Shown here: positions 1 to 5,598 of the stretch, piece after piece
Layout of the letters: each line of letters starts with the position of its first letter
Numbering within the stretch: position 1 is the first letter of the stretch
NCBI GenBank assembly: GCA_031267345.1
Contig: JAIRZG010000040.1
Coordinates: forward strand, 1 to 6,067
Origin: Zoogloeaceae bacterium
GTDB taxonomy: Bacteria; Pseudomonadota; Gammaproteobacteria; Burkholderiales; Rhodocyclaceae
Reading direction: 5' to 3'
Length of the DNA: 6,067 bases
Position numbers and translations under genes: made by a program
The notes under the pieces: generated by a model
Told to the model about the DNA's origin: nothing
The model's database searches: none
Seen by the model: the letters and a program-made list of their open reading frames with translations, nothing else

Positions 1-101
1 GTCTCGATCCCATCCCGCGCAAAGGCGGCATCAAGGTGCGACGACTCGTCGCCGCAACTTCCGATCTCTATCGCGCACACTTGTTCGGCATGGAGGTGTA
101 G
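1..101 (+). CDS. C-terminal end of an unrecognised protein (5' end outside window)
   Basis: An open frame enters the window with codons starting at position 3 and ends at TAG 99-101. It encodes about 32 residues beginning LDPIPRKGG and ending LFGMEV. The codons favour G or C in the third position (CTC, ATC, GTC, GCC), as in the neighbouring genes, which suggests real coding sequence. The tail is basic in the middle (Arg-Lys, then Lys-Val-Arg-Arg). I do not recognise the family from this short tail and assign no function. The gene lies 81 bp upstream of the dsbB start on the same strand, but a promoter-like sequence in the gap suggests dsbB does not depend on it. Confidence 0.5.
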   Translation, partial: LDPIPRKGGIKVRRLVAATSDLYRAHLFGMEV

Positions 102-122
102 CGGCAAGCTGGGTTCGTACGA

Positions 123-152
123 TTGCCCTGGCGCGCCAGACTCTGCTACCAT
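123..152 (+). promoter_or_regulatory. Candidate sigma70 promoter for dsbB with a palindromic spacer
   Basis: TTGCCC (123-128) and TACCAT (147-152) are separated by 18 bp, and a TG at 144-145 gives an extended -10. Transcription would start near 159, leaving a leader of about 24 nt before the ATG at 183. The spacer contains the perfect 12-bp palindrome CTGGCGCGCCAG (128-139), which could be an operator or chance. This is pattern matching only. It does argue against using the in-frame TTG at 123 as the translation start, since that TTG would be the -35 box. Confidence 0.35.
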
Positions 153-182
153 ACGCAACGTGTCCCTGCTTTCCGGCCTGTC

Positions 183-794
183 ATGATGTCTGATTTTTCA
201 CGCAAGCTCCTGCGTCCGCTCTACGCCCTGACGCCGCGTCTGGCGTTTTTGCTGGTGGGCGTGGCGGCGTGGTCGTTGCTGTGCTCCAGCTGGCTGCTTC
301 AGGAATGGCTGCAACTCAATCCCTGTCCGTTGTGCATCTTCCAGCGTCTGCTGTACATCCTGCTGGGGGTGTTGGCGTTGCTCTTCGCCCTGCCGCCGTT
401 TTCCGTGGAGACCTGGGAGGGACGGCGCAATTATCGCGTCATGGGGGCGTTGCTGGCGCTGCTTTGTCTGGGGGGCTTGGGCGTTGCGATCTATCAAACC
501 CTGATGCAGTCCGCGCCCGGACTGGTGACGGAATGCAGTTTTGAAGATCCGGGGCCGATTGAGCGGTTGGTGGAAACGTTGGGAATGTACTGGCTGGATA
601 ACGGCCCGGTGCTGCCGGAATTTTTCTTTGCGGCAGGCTCGTGCAGCAGCAAGGAATGGACGCTGTTTGGCCTGTCGCTCGCCAACTGGTCTGCCGTTTC
701 CTTTTTCGGCTTCGGCCTCTTCCTGGCCTGGGCCACACGCCTGCTGCCGCGCCGCGAAACCGTCGGCTGTGATGTCCTTGCAGACGGTACCTGA
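183..794 (+). CDS. dsbB: Disulfide bond formation protein B (DsbB)
   Basis: Inner-membrane quinone reductase that reoxidises the periplasmic thiol oxidase DsbA and passes the electrons to ubiquinone or menaquinone. From ATG 183 it is 203 residues, a little longer than typical. Four hydrophobic segments lie at roughly 20-38, 52-72, 86-105 and 168-185. The first periplasmic loop has the catalytic CPLC pair (Cys48 and Cys51) followed by IFQR; Arg55 matches the conserved arginine linked to quinone binding. The second loop has the other pair, Cys118 (TECSFEDPG) and Cys154 (GSCSSKEW). The frame extends upstream to a TTG at 123, but the added residues are not DsbB-like and that TTG overlaps a possible -35 box. 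ATG 186 is an equally possible start; no clear Shine-Dalgarno precedes either. Three additional cysteines (34, 95, 196) lie outside the two redox pairs. It ends convergent with the lipoprotein gene. Confidence 0.95.
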   Translation: MMSDFSRKLLRPLYALTPRLAFLLVGVAAWSLLCSSWLLQEWLQLNPCPLCIFQRLLYILLGVLALLFALPPFSVETWEGRRNYRVMGALLALLCLGGLGVAIYQTLMQSAPGLVTECSFEDPGPIERLVETLGMYWLDNGPVLPEFFFAAGSCSSKEWTLFGLSLANWSAVSFFGFGLFLAWATRLLPRRETVGCDVLADGT

Positions 795-823
795 CGGCGC
801 GGCGGCCCGCGCATCCGGCGTGT

Positions 824-885
824 AGCGCAGAATGCGCTTCATCATTTCGCCAGTCGTCCTCTCCGGCGCGATTTTTCCACGCGCC
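824..885. other. Two small stem-loops in the dsbB / lipoprotein convergent gap
   Basis: The 99-bp gap between the dsbB stop (794) and the lipoprotein stop (894) holds two hairpins. One is AGCGCA-GAA-TGCGCT (824-838). The other is GGCGCG (865-870) pairing with CGCGCC (880-885) around a 9-nt A/T-rich loop. Their place between converging genes suits transcription termination on both strands. Neither is followed by a clear T run, so an intrinsic terminator is only a weak call. Confidence 0.3.
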
Positions 886-893
886 ATGCCGAA

Positions 894-1352
894 TCAGCGG
901 ACAGGTTTTGCGTCCTGTTTTTCCAGGATGCCGACCGCGCTGTCCGTTATGGGCGCGCACTGGATGTCAAGGGCGATGAGCGTGTCGGGCTTTTCGGCGG
1001 CGAAGCACAGGCGTTCATGGGCGGTGGTGGGCGTGTTGTCGGTGGGAAAAAGTTCGAGGGTGTTTTCCCGCAGTTCCCATGCGCCAATCTGATCCGGTGT
1101 TGAAAGTGGTTCGTTTTTCAGGTAAGTTCTGCGCCACGTAAACGAGTTGTCCGCGCGCAGCGTCAGGGTGCTTTCGATGCCGCCGCAATCCGCGCAGGGC
1201 AGAACGCCCTGATAAACGCCCGCGATTTCTCCTTGTTGATCCACCGCGCTGACGGCGCTGGTTTCCATGATCCCTGTGGATTCCGCAGTTTCCGGCAGGT
1301 TGCAGGCGACCAGCCCGCCCGTGAGCAAGCCGAGCAAAAACAGTTTTTCCAT
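894..1352 (-). CDS. NlpE-like outer-membrane lipoprotein (copper resistance protein NlpE N-terminal domain)
   Basis: A 152-residue lipoprotein. A short signal peptide ends in the lipobox LVAC with lipidated Cys17; Asn18 at the +2 position predicts sorting to the outer membrane. After a Ser/Thr/Glu linker comes an NlpE-N type beta domain: GVYQGVLPCADCGGIEST at about 45-62, with CxxC at Cys53 and Cys56, then a TLRADNSF strand, a GAWEL strand (90-94), and a LCF...IQC pair (Cys116 and Cys132). Escherichia coli NlpE is an outer-membrane lipoprotein that signals surface contact or lipoprotein stress to CpxA. It has a second domain that this protein lacks, so only the N-terminal part is represented and a Cpx role is not implied. 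The frame runs up to 1460, but the start chosen gives the signal peptide directly and has GAGGA about 8 nt upstream. ATG 1367 is an alternative. It diverges from pgk by 122 bp. Confidence 0.85.
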   Translation of the reverse strand: MEKLFLLGLLTGGLVACNLPETAESTGIMETSAVSAVDQQGEIAGVYQGVLPCADCGGIESTLTLRADNSFTWRRTYLKNEPLSTPDQIGAWELRENTLELFPTDNTPTTAHERLCFAAEKPDTLIALDIQCAPITDSAVGILEKQDAKPVR

Positions 1353-1366
1353 AACCTTGTTCCTCA

Positions 1367-1396
1367 TTGAAAATCGCGTCCTGAAAATGCTATCAC
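1367..1396 (+). promoter_or_regulatory. Candidate sigma70 promoter for pgk
   Basis: TTGAAA (1367-1372) and TATCAC (1391-1396) are 18 bp apart, with TG at 1388-1389 making an extended -10. The start point would be near 1403, giving a pgk leader of about 70 nt. The -35 box lies only 15 bp from the divergent lipoprotein ATG, over its ribosome-binding region, so transcription from the two sides may interfere. Visual call only. Confidence 0.4.
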
Positions 1397-1474
1397 ACTT
1401 CCCCGCGCCGCCTGTAGCGGAACGTAACCGCCGATTTCCGGCATTTTTGTCTTTTCCCATGTTTGGGTATCCTC

Positions 1475-2656
1475 ATGTCCGTCCAAAAACTCACTGATCT
1501 CGACCTTTCCGGCAAGCGCGTTTTCATTCGCGCCGATCTGAACGTCCCGCAGGACGAAGCCGGCAACATCACTGAAGACACGCGCATAAAAGCGTCGCTG
1601 CCGTCGATTCAATACGCGCTCGATCAGGGCGCGGCGGTGATGGTGACTTCACATCTGGGGCGTCCCGTGGAAGGTCGGACGGGGGTGGAAGACAGCCTGT
1701 CGCCGATTGCCGCGCGTCTTTCCCAACTGCTGCAAAAACCGGTGCGGCTGATACCGGACTGGGTGGAAGGCGGTTTTGCGCTTTTCCCCGGTGAAGTCGT
1801 GTTGCTGGAAAACTGCCGCTGCAACGCGGGCGAAAAAAAGGACAGCGAAGAACTGGCGCGCAAGATGGCGGCGCTCTGCGATGTGTATGTAAATGACGCC
1901 TTCGGCACCGCGCACCGCGCCGAAGCCACCACGCACGGCATCGCCCGCTTCGCGCCGGTTGCCTGCGCGGGTATCCTGATGGGCGCGGAAATCGACGCGC
2001 TTTCCCGCGCCTTGCGCGCGCCCAAGCGTCCGCTGGTGGCGATTGTTGGCGGCGCGAAAGTCTCCTCGAAGCTGACCATCCTGAAATCGCTGGCGGAAAA
2101 GGTCGACCAGCTGATTGTCGGCGGCGGCATCGCCAATACTTTTTTGCTGGCTTCCGGCAAGCGCATCGGCGAATCGCTGGCGGAACCCGATCTGGTCAAG
2201 GAAGCGCACGCCATCATGGATTTTATGCGCGCGCGCGGGGCGGATGTGCCTTTGCCCGTCGATGTGGTGGTCGCCGATGAAGTCTCCTCGTTGGCGCGCG
2301 CCAACAAAATCGCCGTGGAGGAAGTCGGCCCGCATGACCGCATTCTTGATGTCGGTCCCAAAAGCGCCGCGCATCTGGCGCAGATTGTCGCCCACGCCGG
2401 AACAATCGTCTGGAACGGCCCGGTCGGCATGTTTGAACACGCGCAGTTCGCGGGCGGCACCAAAATGCTCGCCTCCGCCATCGCTCACTCGGAAGCCTTT
2501 TCCATCGCGGGCGGCGGCGATACGTTGGCCGCCATCGCCAAATTCAACATTGCCGCCGATGTCGGCTACATCTCCACCGGCGGCGGCGCGTTCCTGGAAT
2601 TTCTCGAAGGCAAGACCCTGCCCGCGATTGAGGCGCTGGAAGCGCGGTTTTCATGA
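1475..2656 (+). CDS. pgk: Phosphoglycerate kinase
   Basis: Catalyses the reversible transfer of phosphate from 1,3-bisphosphoglycerate to ADP in cytosolic glycolysis and gluconeogenesis. The protein is full-length at 393 residues. The N-terminal substrate domain shows RADLNVPQ (19-26), SHLGRP (59-64), LLENCRCNAGEKKD (110-123) and DAFGTAHR. The C-terminal nucleotide domain shows GGAKVSSK (192-199), VGGGIANTFL (about 215-224), WNGPVGMFE (313-321), GGGDT (346-350) and STGGGA (367-372). All expected motifs are present with no gap. ATG 1475 gives the usual MSVQKLTDLDLSGKRV beginning. An in-frame TTG four codons upstream is possible but unneeded. Only a weak GGG-type ribosome site precedes the ATG. 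The stop overlaps an ATG (ATGA at 2653-2656) opening a 7-codon frame rich in threonine. ppsR follows on the same strand after 121 bp. Confidence 0.98.
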   Translation: MSVQKLTDLDLSGKRVFIRADLNVPQDEAGNITEDTRIKASLPSIQYALDQGAAVMVTSHLGRPVEGRTGVEDSLSPIAARLSQLLQKPVRLIPDWVEGGFALFPGEVVLLENCRCNAGEKKDSEELARKMAALCDVYVNDAFGTAHRAEATTHGIARFAPVACAGILMGAEIDALSRALRAPKRPLVAIVGGAKVSSKLTILKSLAEKVDQLIVGGGIANTFLLASGKRIGESLAEPDLVKEAHAIMDFMRARGADVPLPVDVVVADEVSSLARANKIAVEEVGPHDRILDVGPKSAAHLAQIVAHAGTIVWNGPVGMFEHAQFAGGTKMLASAIAHSEAFSIAGGGDTLAAIAKFNIAADVGYISTGGGAFLEFLEGKTLPAIEALEARFS

Positions 2657-2728
2657 CAACAACAACCACCCCCTGACCACCGTCCGTCTGAGCGTGGCGC
2701 ATGGCGAAGGCCGGGTTGGCAAAAAACA

Positions 2729-2781
2729 GGAGGAGGGGCGCGGTGCAAAAACTTTCAAAAACAGGGTTGGGCTTAGGATGA
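2729..2781 (+). promoter_or_regulatory. Possible coupled leader mini-ORF and ribosome site ahead of ppsR
   Basis: The strongest Shine-Dalgarno sequence in the intergenic region, GGAGGAGGGG (2729-2738), is about 40 nt from the ppsR ATG, too far to serve it directly. It is well placed for GTG 2743, which opens a 12-codon frame encoding MQKLSKTGLGLG. Its TGA (2779-2781) overlaps the ppsR ATG (2778-2780) as ATGA. The same frame can also start at ATG 2701, giving 26 residues. The only purine-rich motif close to the ppsR start, AGG at 2775-2777, abuts the ATG, so coupling by stop-start overlap is plausible. This is inference from layout. No conservation data are available. Confidence 0.3.
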
Positions 2782-3581
2782 AACGCACGGTTTTTTTTGT
2801 TTCCGACAGCACGGGCATTACCGTTGAGGCGTTGGGACATAGCTTGTTGTCGCAATTCGAAGGCGTGAATTTTACGCTGGTGCGGCGTCCTTTCATTGAT
2901 TCCGAGGAAGAAGCGCGCGAAGTGGTGGCGCAGATTGAGGCGTCCGCCAGAACGGAAAGGATGCGTCCCATTGTGTTTACCACGCTGGTCGCGCCGCATC
3001 TGGCGGAAATCGTGCATCTGGCGGACGCTTTTATCGTTTCCTGCTTCGAGACTTTTTTGGCGCCGCTGGAAAACGAGTTGGGCGTTGCCTCCAATCATGC
3101 GGTCGGGCGCACACACGGTTCCACCGACAGTTCCGACTACAAAAAGCGCATCGAGGCCATCAATTACACGCTGGCGCATGATGATGGCGTGACCGACCGC
3201 AATCTGACGGAGGCGGATGTGGTGCTGGTAGGCGTCTCGCGCTGCGGCAAAACGCCGACTTCGCTGTATCTGGCGATGCAATTCGGGTTGAAGGCCGCCA
3301 ATTTTCCCCTGATTCCCGAAGACTTTGAACGCGGCAAATTGCCCGGTTGCCTGCAAAACATCCGCCACAAGCTCTTTGGCCTGACCATCCTGCCGGAACG
3401 CCTGACCCAGATCCGCGCCGAACGCCGCCCCAACAGCCGCTACGCCAGTCTGAAAAACTGCCGTTACGAAATAGACGCTGCCGAAAAAATGATGCGCCGC
3501 GAAGGTATCCAATGGCTGGACTCCTCCCGCAAATCCATCGAAGAAATCGCCGCTACCGTCTTGCAGACCTTGCAACGCTGA
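2778..3581 (+). CDS. ppsR: PEP synthase regulatory protein (PSRP, DUF299 bifunctional kinase/pyrophosphorylase)
   Basis: Members of this family inactivate phosphoenolpyruvate synthase by ADP-dependent threonine phosphorylation and reactivate it by phosphate-dependent dephosphorylation, switching pyruvate-to-PEP flux. The protein is 267 residues, close to the usual length. It begins with the family signature VFFVSDSTGITVEALGHSLL (about 5-24). It continues through HDDG (134-137) and carries the P-loop GVSRCGKT (152-159) followed by PTSLYLA. The region from about 175 to 225 (FPLIPEDF, then KLFGLTILPERL and SRYASL) matches the rest of the domain. ATG 2778 is the first in-frame start consistent with the family's N-terminus; the upstream open frame is only a shadow of pgk. 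It lies downstream of pgk and may share its transcript. The target ppsA is not in the window. Confidence 0.95.
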   Translation: MKRTVFFVSDSTGITVEALGHSLLSQFEGVNFTLVRRPFIDSEEEAREVVAQIEASARTERMRPIVFTTLVAPHLAEIVHLADAFIVSCFETFLAPLENELGVASNHAVGRTHGSTDSSDYKKRIEAINYTLAHDDGVTDRNLTEADVVLVGVSRCGKTPTSLYLAMQFGLKAANFPLIPEDFERGKLPGCLQNIRHKLFGLTILPERLTQIRAERRPNSRYASLKNCRYEIDAAEKMMRREGIQWLDSSRKSIEEIAATVLQTLQR

Positions 3582-3677
3582 AAACGGCAATTTGATTCGG
3601 GCGCTCGCAAACAGCCCGTATAACCGCAGGACGAATGCGCTTCATCGTAAAACCAACCCCGCTTGGATCCCTTGGCT

Positions 3678-3764
3678 TGTAGGGGCAACCTTTCACACCC
3701 TCTCCCCTTGTGGGAGAGGGGTAAGGTTTTGTCGCCCGCGGGCGAGAAGCAAGTCGCCCCTACA
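3678..3764. repeat. 87-bp palindromic element with inverted ends (REP/MITE-like)
   Basis: The ends are TGTAGGGGCAAC (3678-3689) and GTCGCCCCTACA (3753-3764), inverted copies with one mismatch over 12 bp. Inside lie the hairpin CCCTCTCCC (3698-3706) with GGGAGAGGG (3712-3720) around a CTTGT loop, and the perfect 14-bp palindrome TCGCCCGCGGGCGA (3732-3745). No coding capacity is evident. Terminal inverted repeats with nested palindromes in a convergent intergenic gap resemble dispersed REP-like or miniature transposable elements. No target-site duplication is clear, and only one copy is in the window, so dispersal is unproven. It could also act as a bidirectional terminator or an mRNA-stabilising structure. 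Confidence 0.5.
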
Positions 3765-3791
3765 GGTCGGGGTTTCAAGCGAGCGTTTCGG

Positions 3792-3846
3792 GAGGGGAGA
3801 AAAACCCCTCAAAACACGTCAGACCGACAGGCCGGAAGGCCTGTCG
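3792..3846 (-). terminator. Probable dacB transcription terminator hairpins
   Basis: A 9-bp stem, CGACAGGCC (3825-3833) with GGCCTGTCG (3838-3846), encloses a 4-nt loop and abuts the dacB stop codon (3847-3849). In the dacB direction it is followed after about 15 nt by a second stem (GAGGGG with CCCCTC, 3792-3810) whose loop is T-rich. The first hairpin lacks an immediate T tract, so termination efficiency is uncertain. The position, right at the stop, favours a 3'-end function. Confidence 0.45.
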
Positions 3847-5289
3847 CTAATTTCCTGCGCTATCCTCTGTCTTTTGCGCCACCACCCACAGCAGCAGGGC
3901 GTCCATGGCTTTTTCGCCTTGGGCGGCGTTGGCGTGGTTGATCAGGAAAGTGACGGCGTAGCGTTTGCCGCGCAGGTCCTGCACGTAGCCTGCGGCGGTT
4001 TTCGCGCCGCTCAATGAGCCGGTCTTGATGTGGGCGTGACCGGCGGCGGGGGTGTCGCGCAGACGTTTTTGCATGGTGCCGTCGACGGCGGAAATGGGCA
4101 GCGAAGCGATGACCTCCGGCATCACCGCGCTGTGCCAGGCATGAATCAGCAGACGGTTGAGGCTCTGCGCGTTGATGCGCTCCTGACGCGAAAGACCGGA
4201 GCCGTTTTCCAGCACCAGTTCAGGAAAATCAAGCCCCTGTGCGCGCAGCCAGTCCTGCGTTTGCCGCACGGCGGATTCCGGCGTGCCTTCTTCGCCGCCC
4301 AGCGCGAGAAGAAGCTGGCGCGCCATGACGTTGTTACTCCATTTATTGACGCTGCGGACGATTTCCGCGACTGGCGGCGAATTCTGCGTCGCCAGTCGCC
4401 GCGCCTCAACGGGTGTCTGGCCTGTCCGCACCTTGCCGCGCAACGTGCCGCCCATTTCCCGCCAGAGGGCGCGGAACAGTTCTTGCACATGGGCCTCCGG
4501 CGACAGCGGCGCCAGCAACAGGCTTTGCTCATCGCAGCTTGTCGGATAGCTGCCGCTGATTTCCAGCCGGTTCGCCTGCCAGACGTAATTCAGTCGTTCG
4601 CGCCAGCCGTTGCAGCCGCCCTTGCCGGGGACAATCCGGGTGACGACTTCCAGATTGTCGTGCGGCGTGATGCGGGAAAAGCGTACCTGTTCGCCTTCCG
4701 GACGCAGGAGAAAACGTAAAGCGTTGGCATCGACGAGCAGCGCGTCCGGCCCGACGTTGTAGGCGCGCAAGGGACGGTGGTCGAAAGCGGCGGGATCATG
4801 CGGTGGCAGGGTAAAGCGCGAGCGATCCAGCACCAGATCGCCGTCGATGTGGCGTACGCCGCGCGCGCGCAACTGGCGCAACAACATCCAGAAGCGTTCC
4901 AGGGAGAAATCGGGGTCGCCACCGCCTTTCAGATACAGATGTCCCGGCAGACGCCCGGTTGCGTCCGCTTCGACCACGCTCCAGAAGCCGGTCTGCCAGT
5001 TTGCCGCCGGACCAAGCATACCCAGCGCGGCATAGGTGGTGACGAGCTTCATCACCGAAGCCGGATTCATGACAAGCTGCGCGTTATGGTTAATGCGCGG
5101 CGTTTTCTGATCGACGACCTGCACCACGACGGCGACCGAACTTTCAGGTATCCGCGCCGCCGCCAACGCCTGAACCACTGTGGGCGGCAAAGGAACGACA
5201 TCCTGCGCCCGCAGCGGCGCGGCGAAGAATAAGAGCACCGCCAGGGCAAAACCTGAACAGCATTTTTTTCTGAACGGCAAATCGGGCAT
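3847..5289 (-). CDS. dacB: D-alanyl-D-alanine carboxypeptidase/endopeptidase, PBP4 type (peptidase family S13)
   Basis: Periplasmic serine enzyme that removes terminal D-Ala from peptidoglycan stem peptides and cleaves DD-crosslinks. It is 480 residues, normal for the family. A signal peptide (basic RKK at 7-9, hydrophobic core 14-26) is probably cleaved after Ala28 (LRA|QD). The three penicillin-binding motifs are present: SVMK at 78-81 with nucleophile Ser78, SNN at 318-320 and KTGS at 422-425. The long stretch between the first two motifs is the characteristic S13 insertion. Other family landmarks are YLKGGGDPDF (119-128), AYNVGPDALLVDANAL (about 176-191) and ENGSGLSR (361-368). ATG 5289 gives the signal peptide at once and has ACAGG about 8 nt upstream. 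It ends convergent with ppsR. Its upstream region is AT-rich and is shared, divergently, with the glycine-rich protein gene. Confidence 0.95.
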   Translation of the reverse strand: MPDLPFRKKCCSGFALAVLLFFAAPLRAQDVVPLPPTVVQALAAARIPESSVAVVVQVVDQKTPRINHNAQLVMNPASVMKLVTTYAALGMLGPAANWQTGFWSVVEADATGRLPGHLYLKGGGDPDFSLERFWMLLRQLRARGVRHIDGDLVLDRSRFTLPPHDPAAFDHRPLRAYNVGPDALLVDANALRFLLRPEGEQVRFSRITPHDNLEVVTRIVPGKGGCNGWRERLNYVWQANRLEISGSYPTSCDEQSLLLAPLSPEAHVQELFRALWREMGGTLRGKVRTGQTPVEARRLATQNSPPVAEIVRSVNKWSNNVMARQLLLALGGEEGTPESAVRQTQDWLRAQGLDFPELVLENGSGLSRQERINAQSLNRLLIHAWHSAVMPEVIASLPISAVDGTMQKRLRDTPAAGHAHIKTGSLSGAKTAAGYVQDLRGKRYAVTFLINHANAAQGEKAMDALLLWVVAQKTEDSAGN

Positions 5290-5371
5290 GGCATAGACCT
5301 GTCGGTGTTTTTATTTTGCAAGGAAAATCCGGAAGCGACGACATTCACGCGATGCGGTCATGAAGAACGAA

Positions 5372-5455
5372 GCGCGAAAAAAACAGCGTTTCAGGATACG
5401 GAACAGCGTTTCAGGATACGGCACAGTGAAGGCGCTTTCATCGTTTTTTTCGCGC
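5372..5455. repeat. 20-bp tandem duplication inside 12-bp inverted repeats
   Basis: AACAGCGTTTCAGGATACGG occurs twice back to back (5382-5401 and 5402-5421) with no mismatch. The pair is bracketed by perfect 12-bp inverted repeats, GCGCGAAAAAAA (5372-5383, overlapping the first copy by two bases) and TTTTTTTCGCGC (5444-5455). The inverted repeats could form a long stem in either strand, ending in a T run in the plus direction. Candidate roles are a regulatory site with duplicated protein-binding boxes, a terminator-like structure, or a slippage product. The sequence alone does not decide. Confidence 0.6.
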
Positions 5456-5508
5456 GTTAAATAATATGTCATCGTCGTCAAAACGCGCTACGTTTTCATG
5501 TGTCATCG

Positions 5509-5536
5509 TTACAAAATCATAACCGTATCGCATTAT
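5509..5536 (+). promoter_or_regulatory. Weak candidate promoter for the glycine-rich protein gene
   Basis: TTACAA (5509-5514) and CATTAT (5531-5536) are 16 bp apart in AT-rich sequence. The leader to ATG 5599 would be about 55 nt. TATACC at 5554-5559 is an alternative -10 without a good -35. Low certainty, because AT-rich DNA yields such matches by chance. Confidence 0.25.
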
Positions 5537-5598
5537 TTCAATCCAGGTATTTTTATACCATGTACTTTCTCATTTTGCAATTTCCGGGAGCGTTTTTC

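Larger units (their letters stand above)
3582..3846. other. Convergent intergenic region between ppsR and dacB
   Basis: No credible gene is seen in these 265 bp. The contents are a 14-mer also found after dsbB (GAATGCGCTTCATC at about 3633-3646), an inverted-repeat element (3678-3764) and hairpins on the dacB side. I see no clear T-tailed terminator for ppsR immediately after its stop. Confidence 0.6.
5290..5598. other. AT-rich divergent intergenic region
   Basis: These 309 bp between the dacB start and the glycine-rich protein start contain no credible gene and are clearly richer in A and T than the flanking genes. They hold the tandem repeat and inverted repeats described separately, a near-palindrome TGAAGGCGCTTTCA (5427-5440), and a small stem AAAACG-CGCTA-CGTTTT (5480-5496). 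TGTCATCGT occurs twice (from about 5467 and from 5501). Promoters for both flanking genes should lie here. I could not pick a convincing one for dacB. Confidence 0.6.

Noticed and set aside
123..182. TTG 123 as the dsbB start, giving a 223-residue protein
   Set aside because: The extra 20 residues are not DsbB-like, and the TTG coincides with a plausible -35 box; ATG 183 or 186 gives a normal DsbB N-terminus.
198..887. Long minus-strand frame opposite dsbB
   Set aside because: It is antisense to a clearly recognisable dsbB, its product is Gln/Arg-rich with no recognisable motif, and it is explained by GC-rich third positions.
1624..2488. Two long minus-strand frames inside pgk
   Set aside because: Both overlap a complete pgk with all its motifs; their Ser/Ala- or His/Arg-rich products are typical shadows.
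2544..3590. 348-codon minus-strand frame opposite ppsR, with a signal-peptide-like stretch ending in an AFA motif
   Set aside because: It is fully antisense to ppsR and the end of pgk; the hydrophobic stretch is internal to the frame and reads from the ppsR ribosome-site region, so it looks like coincidence.
5382..5421. CRISPR array
   Set aside because: There are only two copies directly abutting with no spacer, so it is a tandem duplication, not an array.
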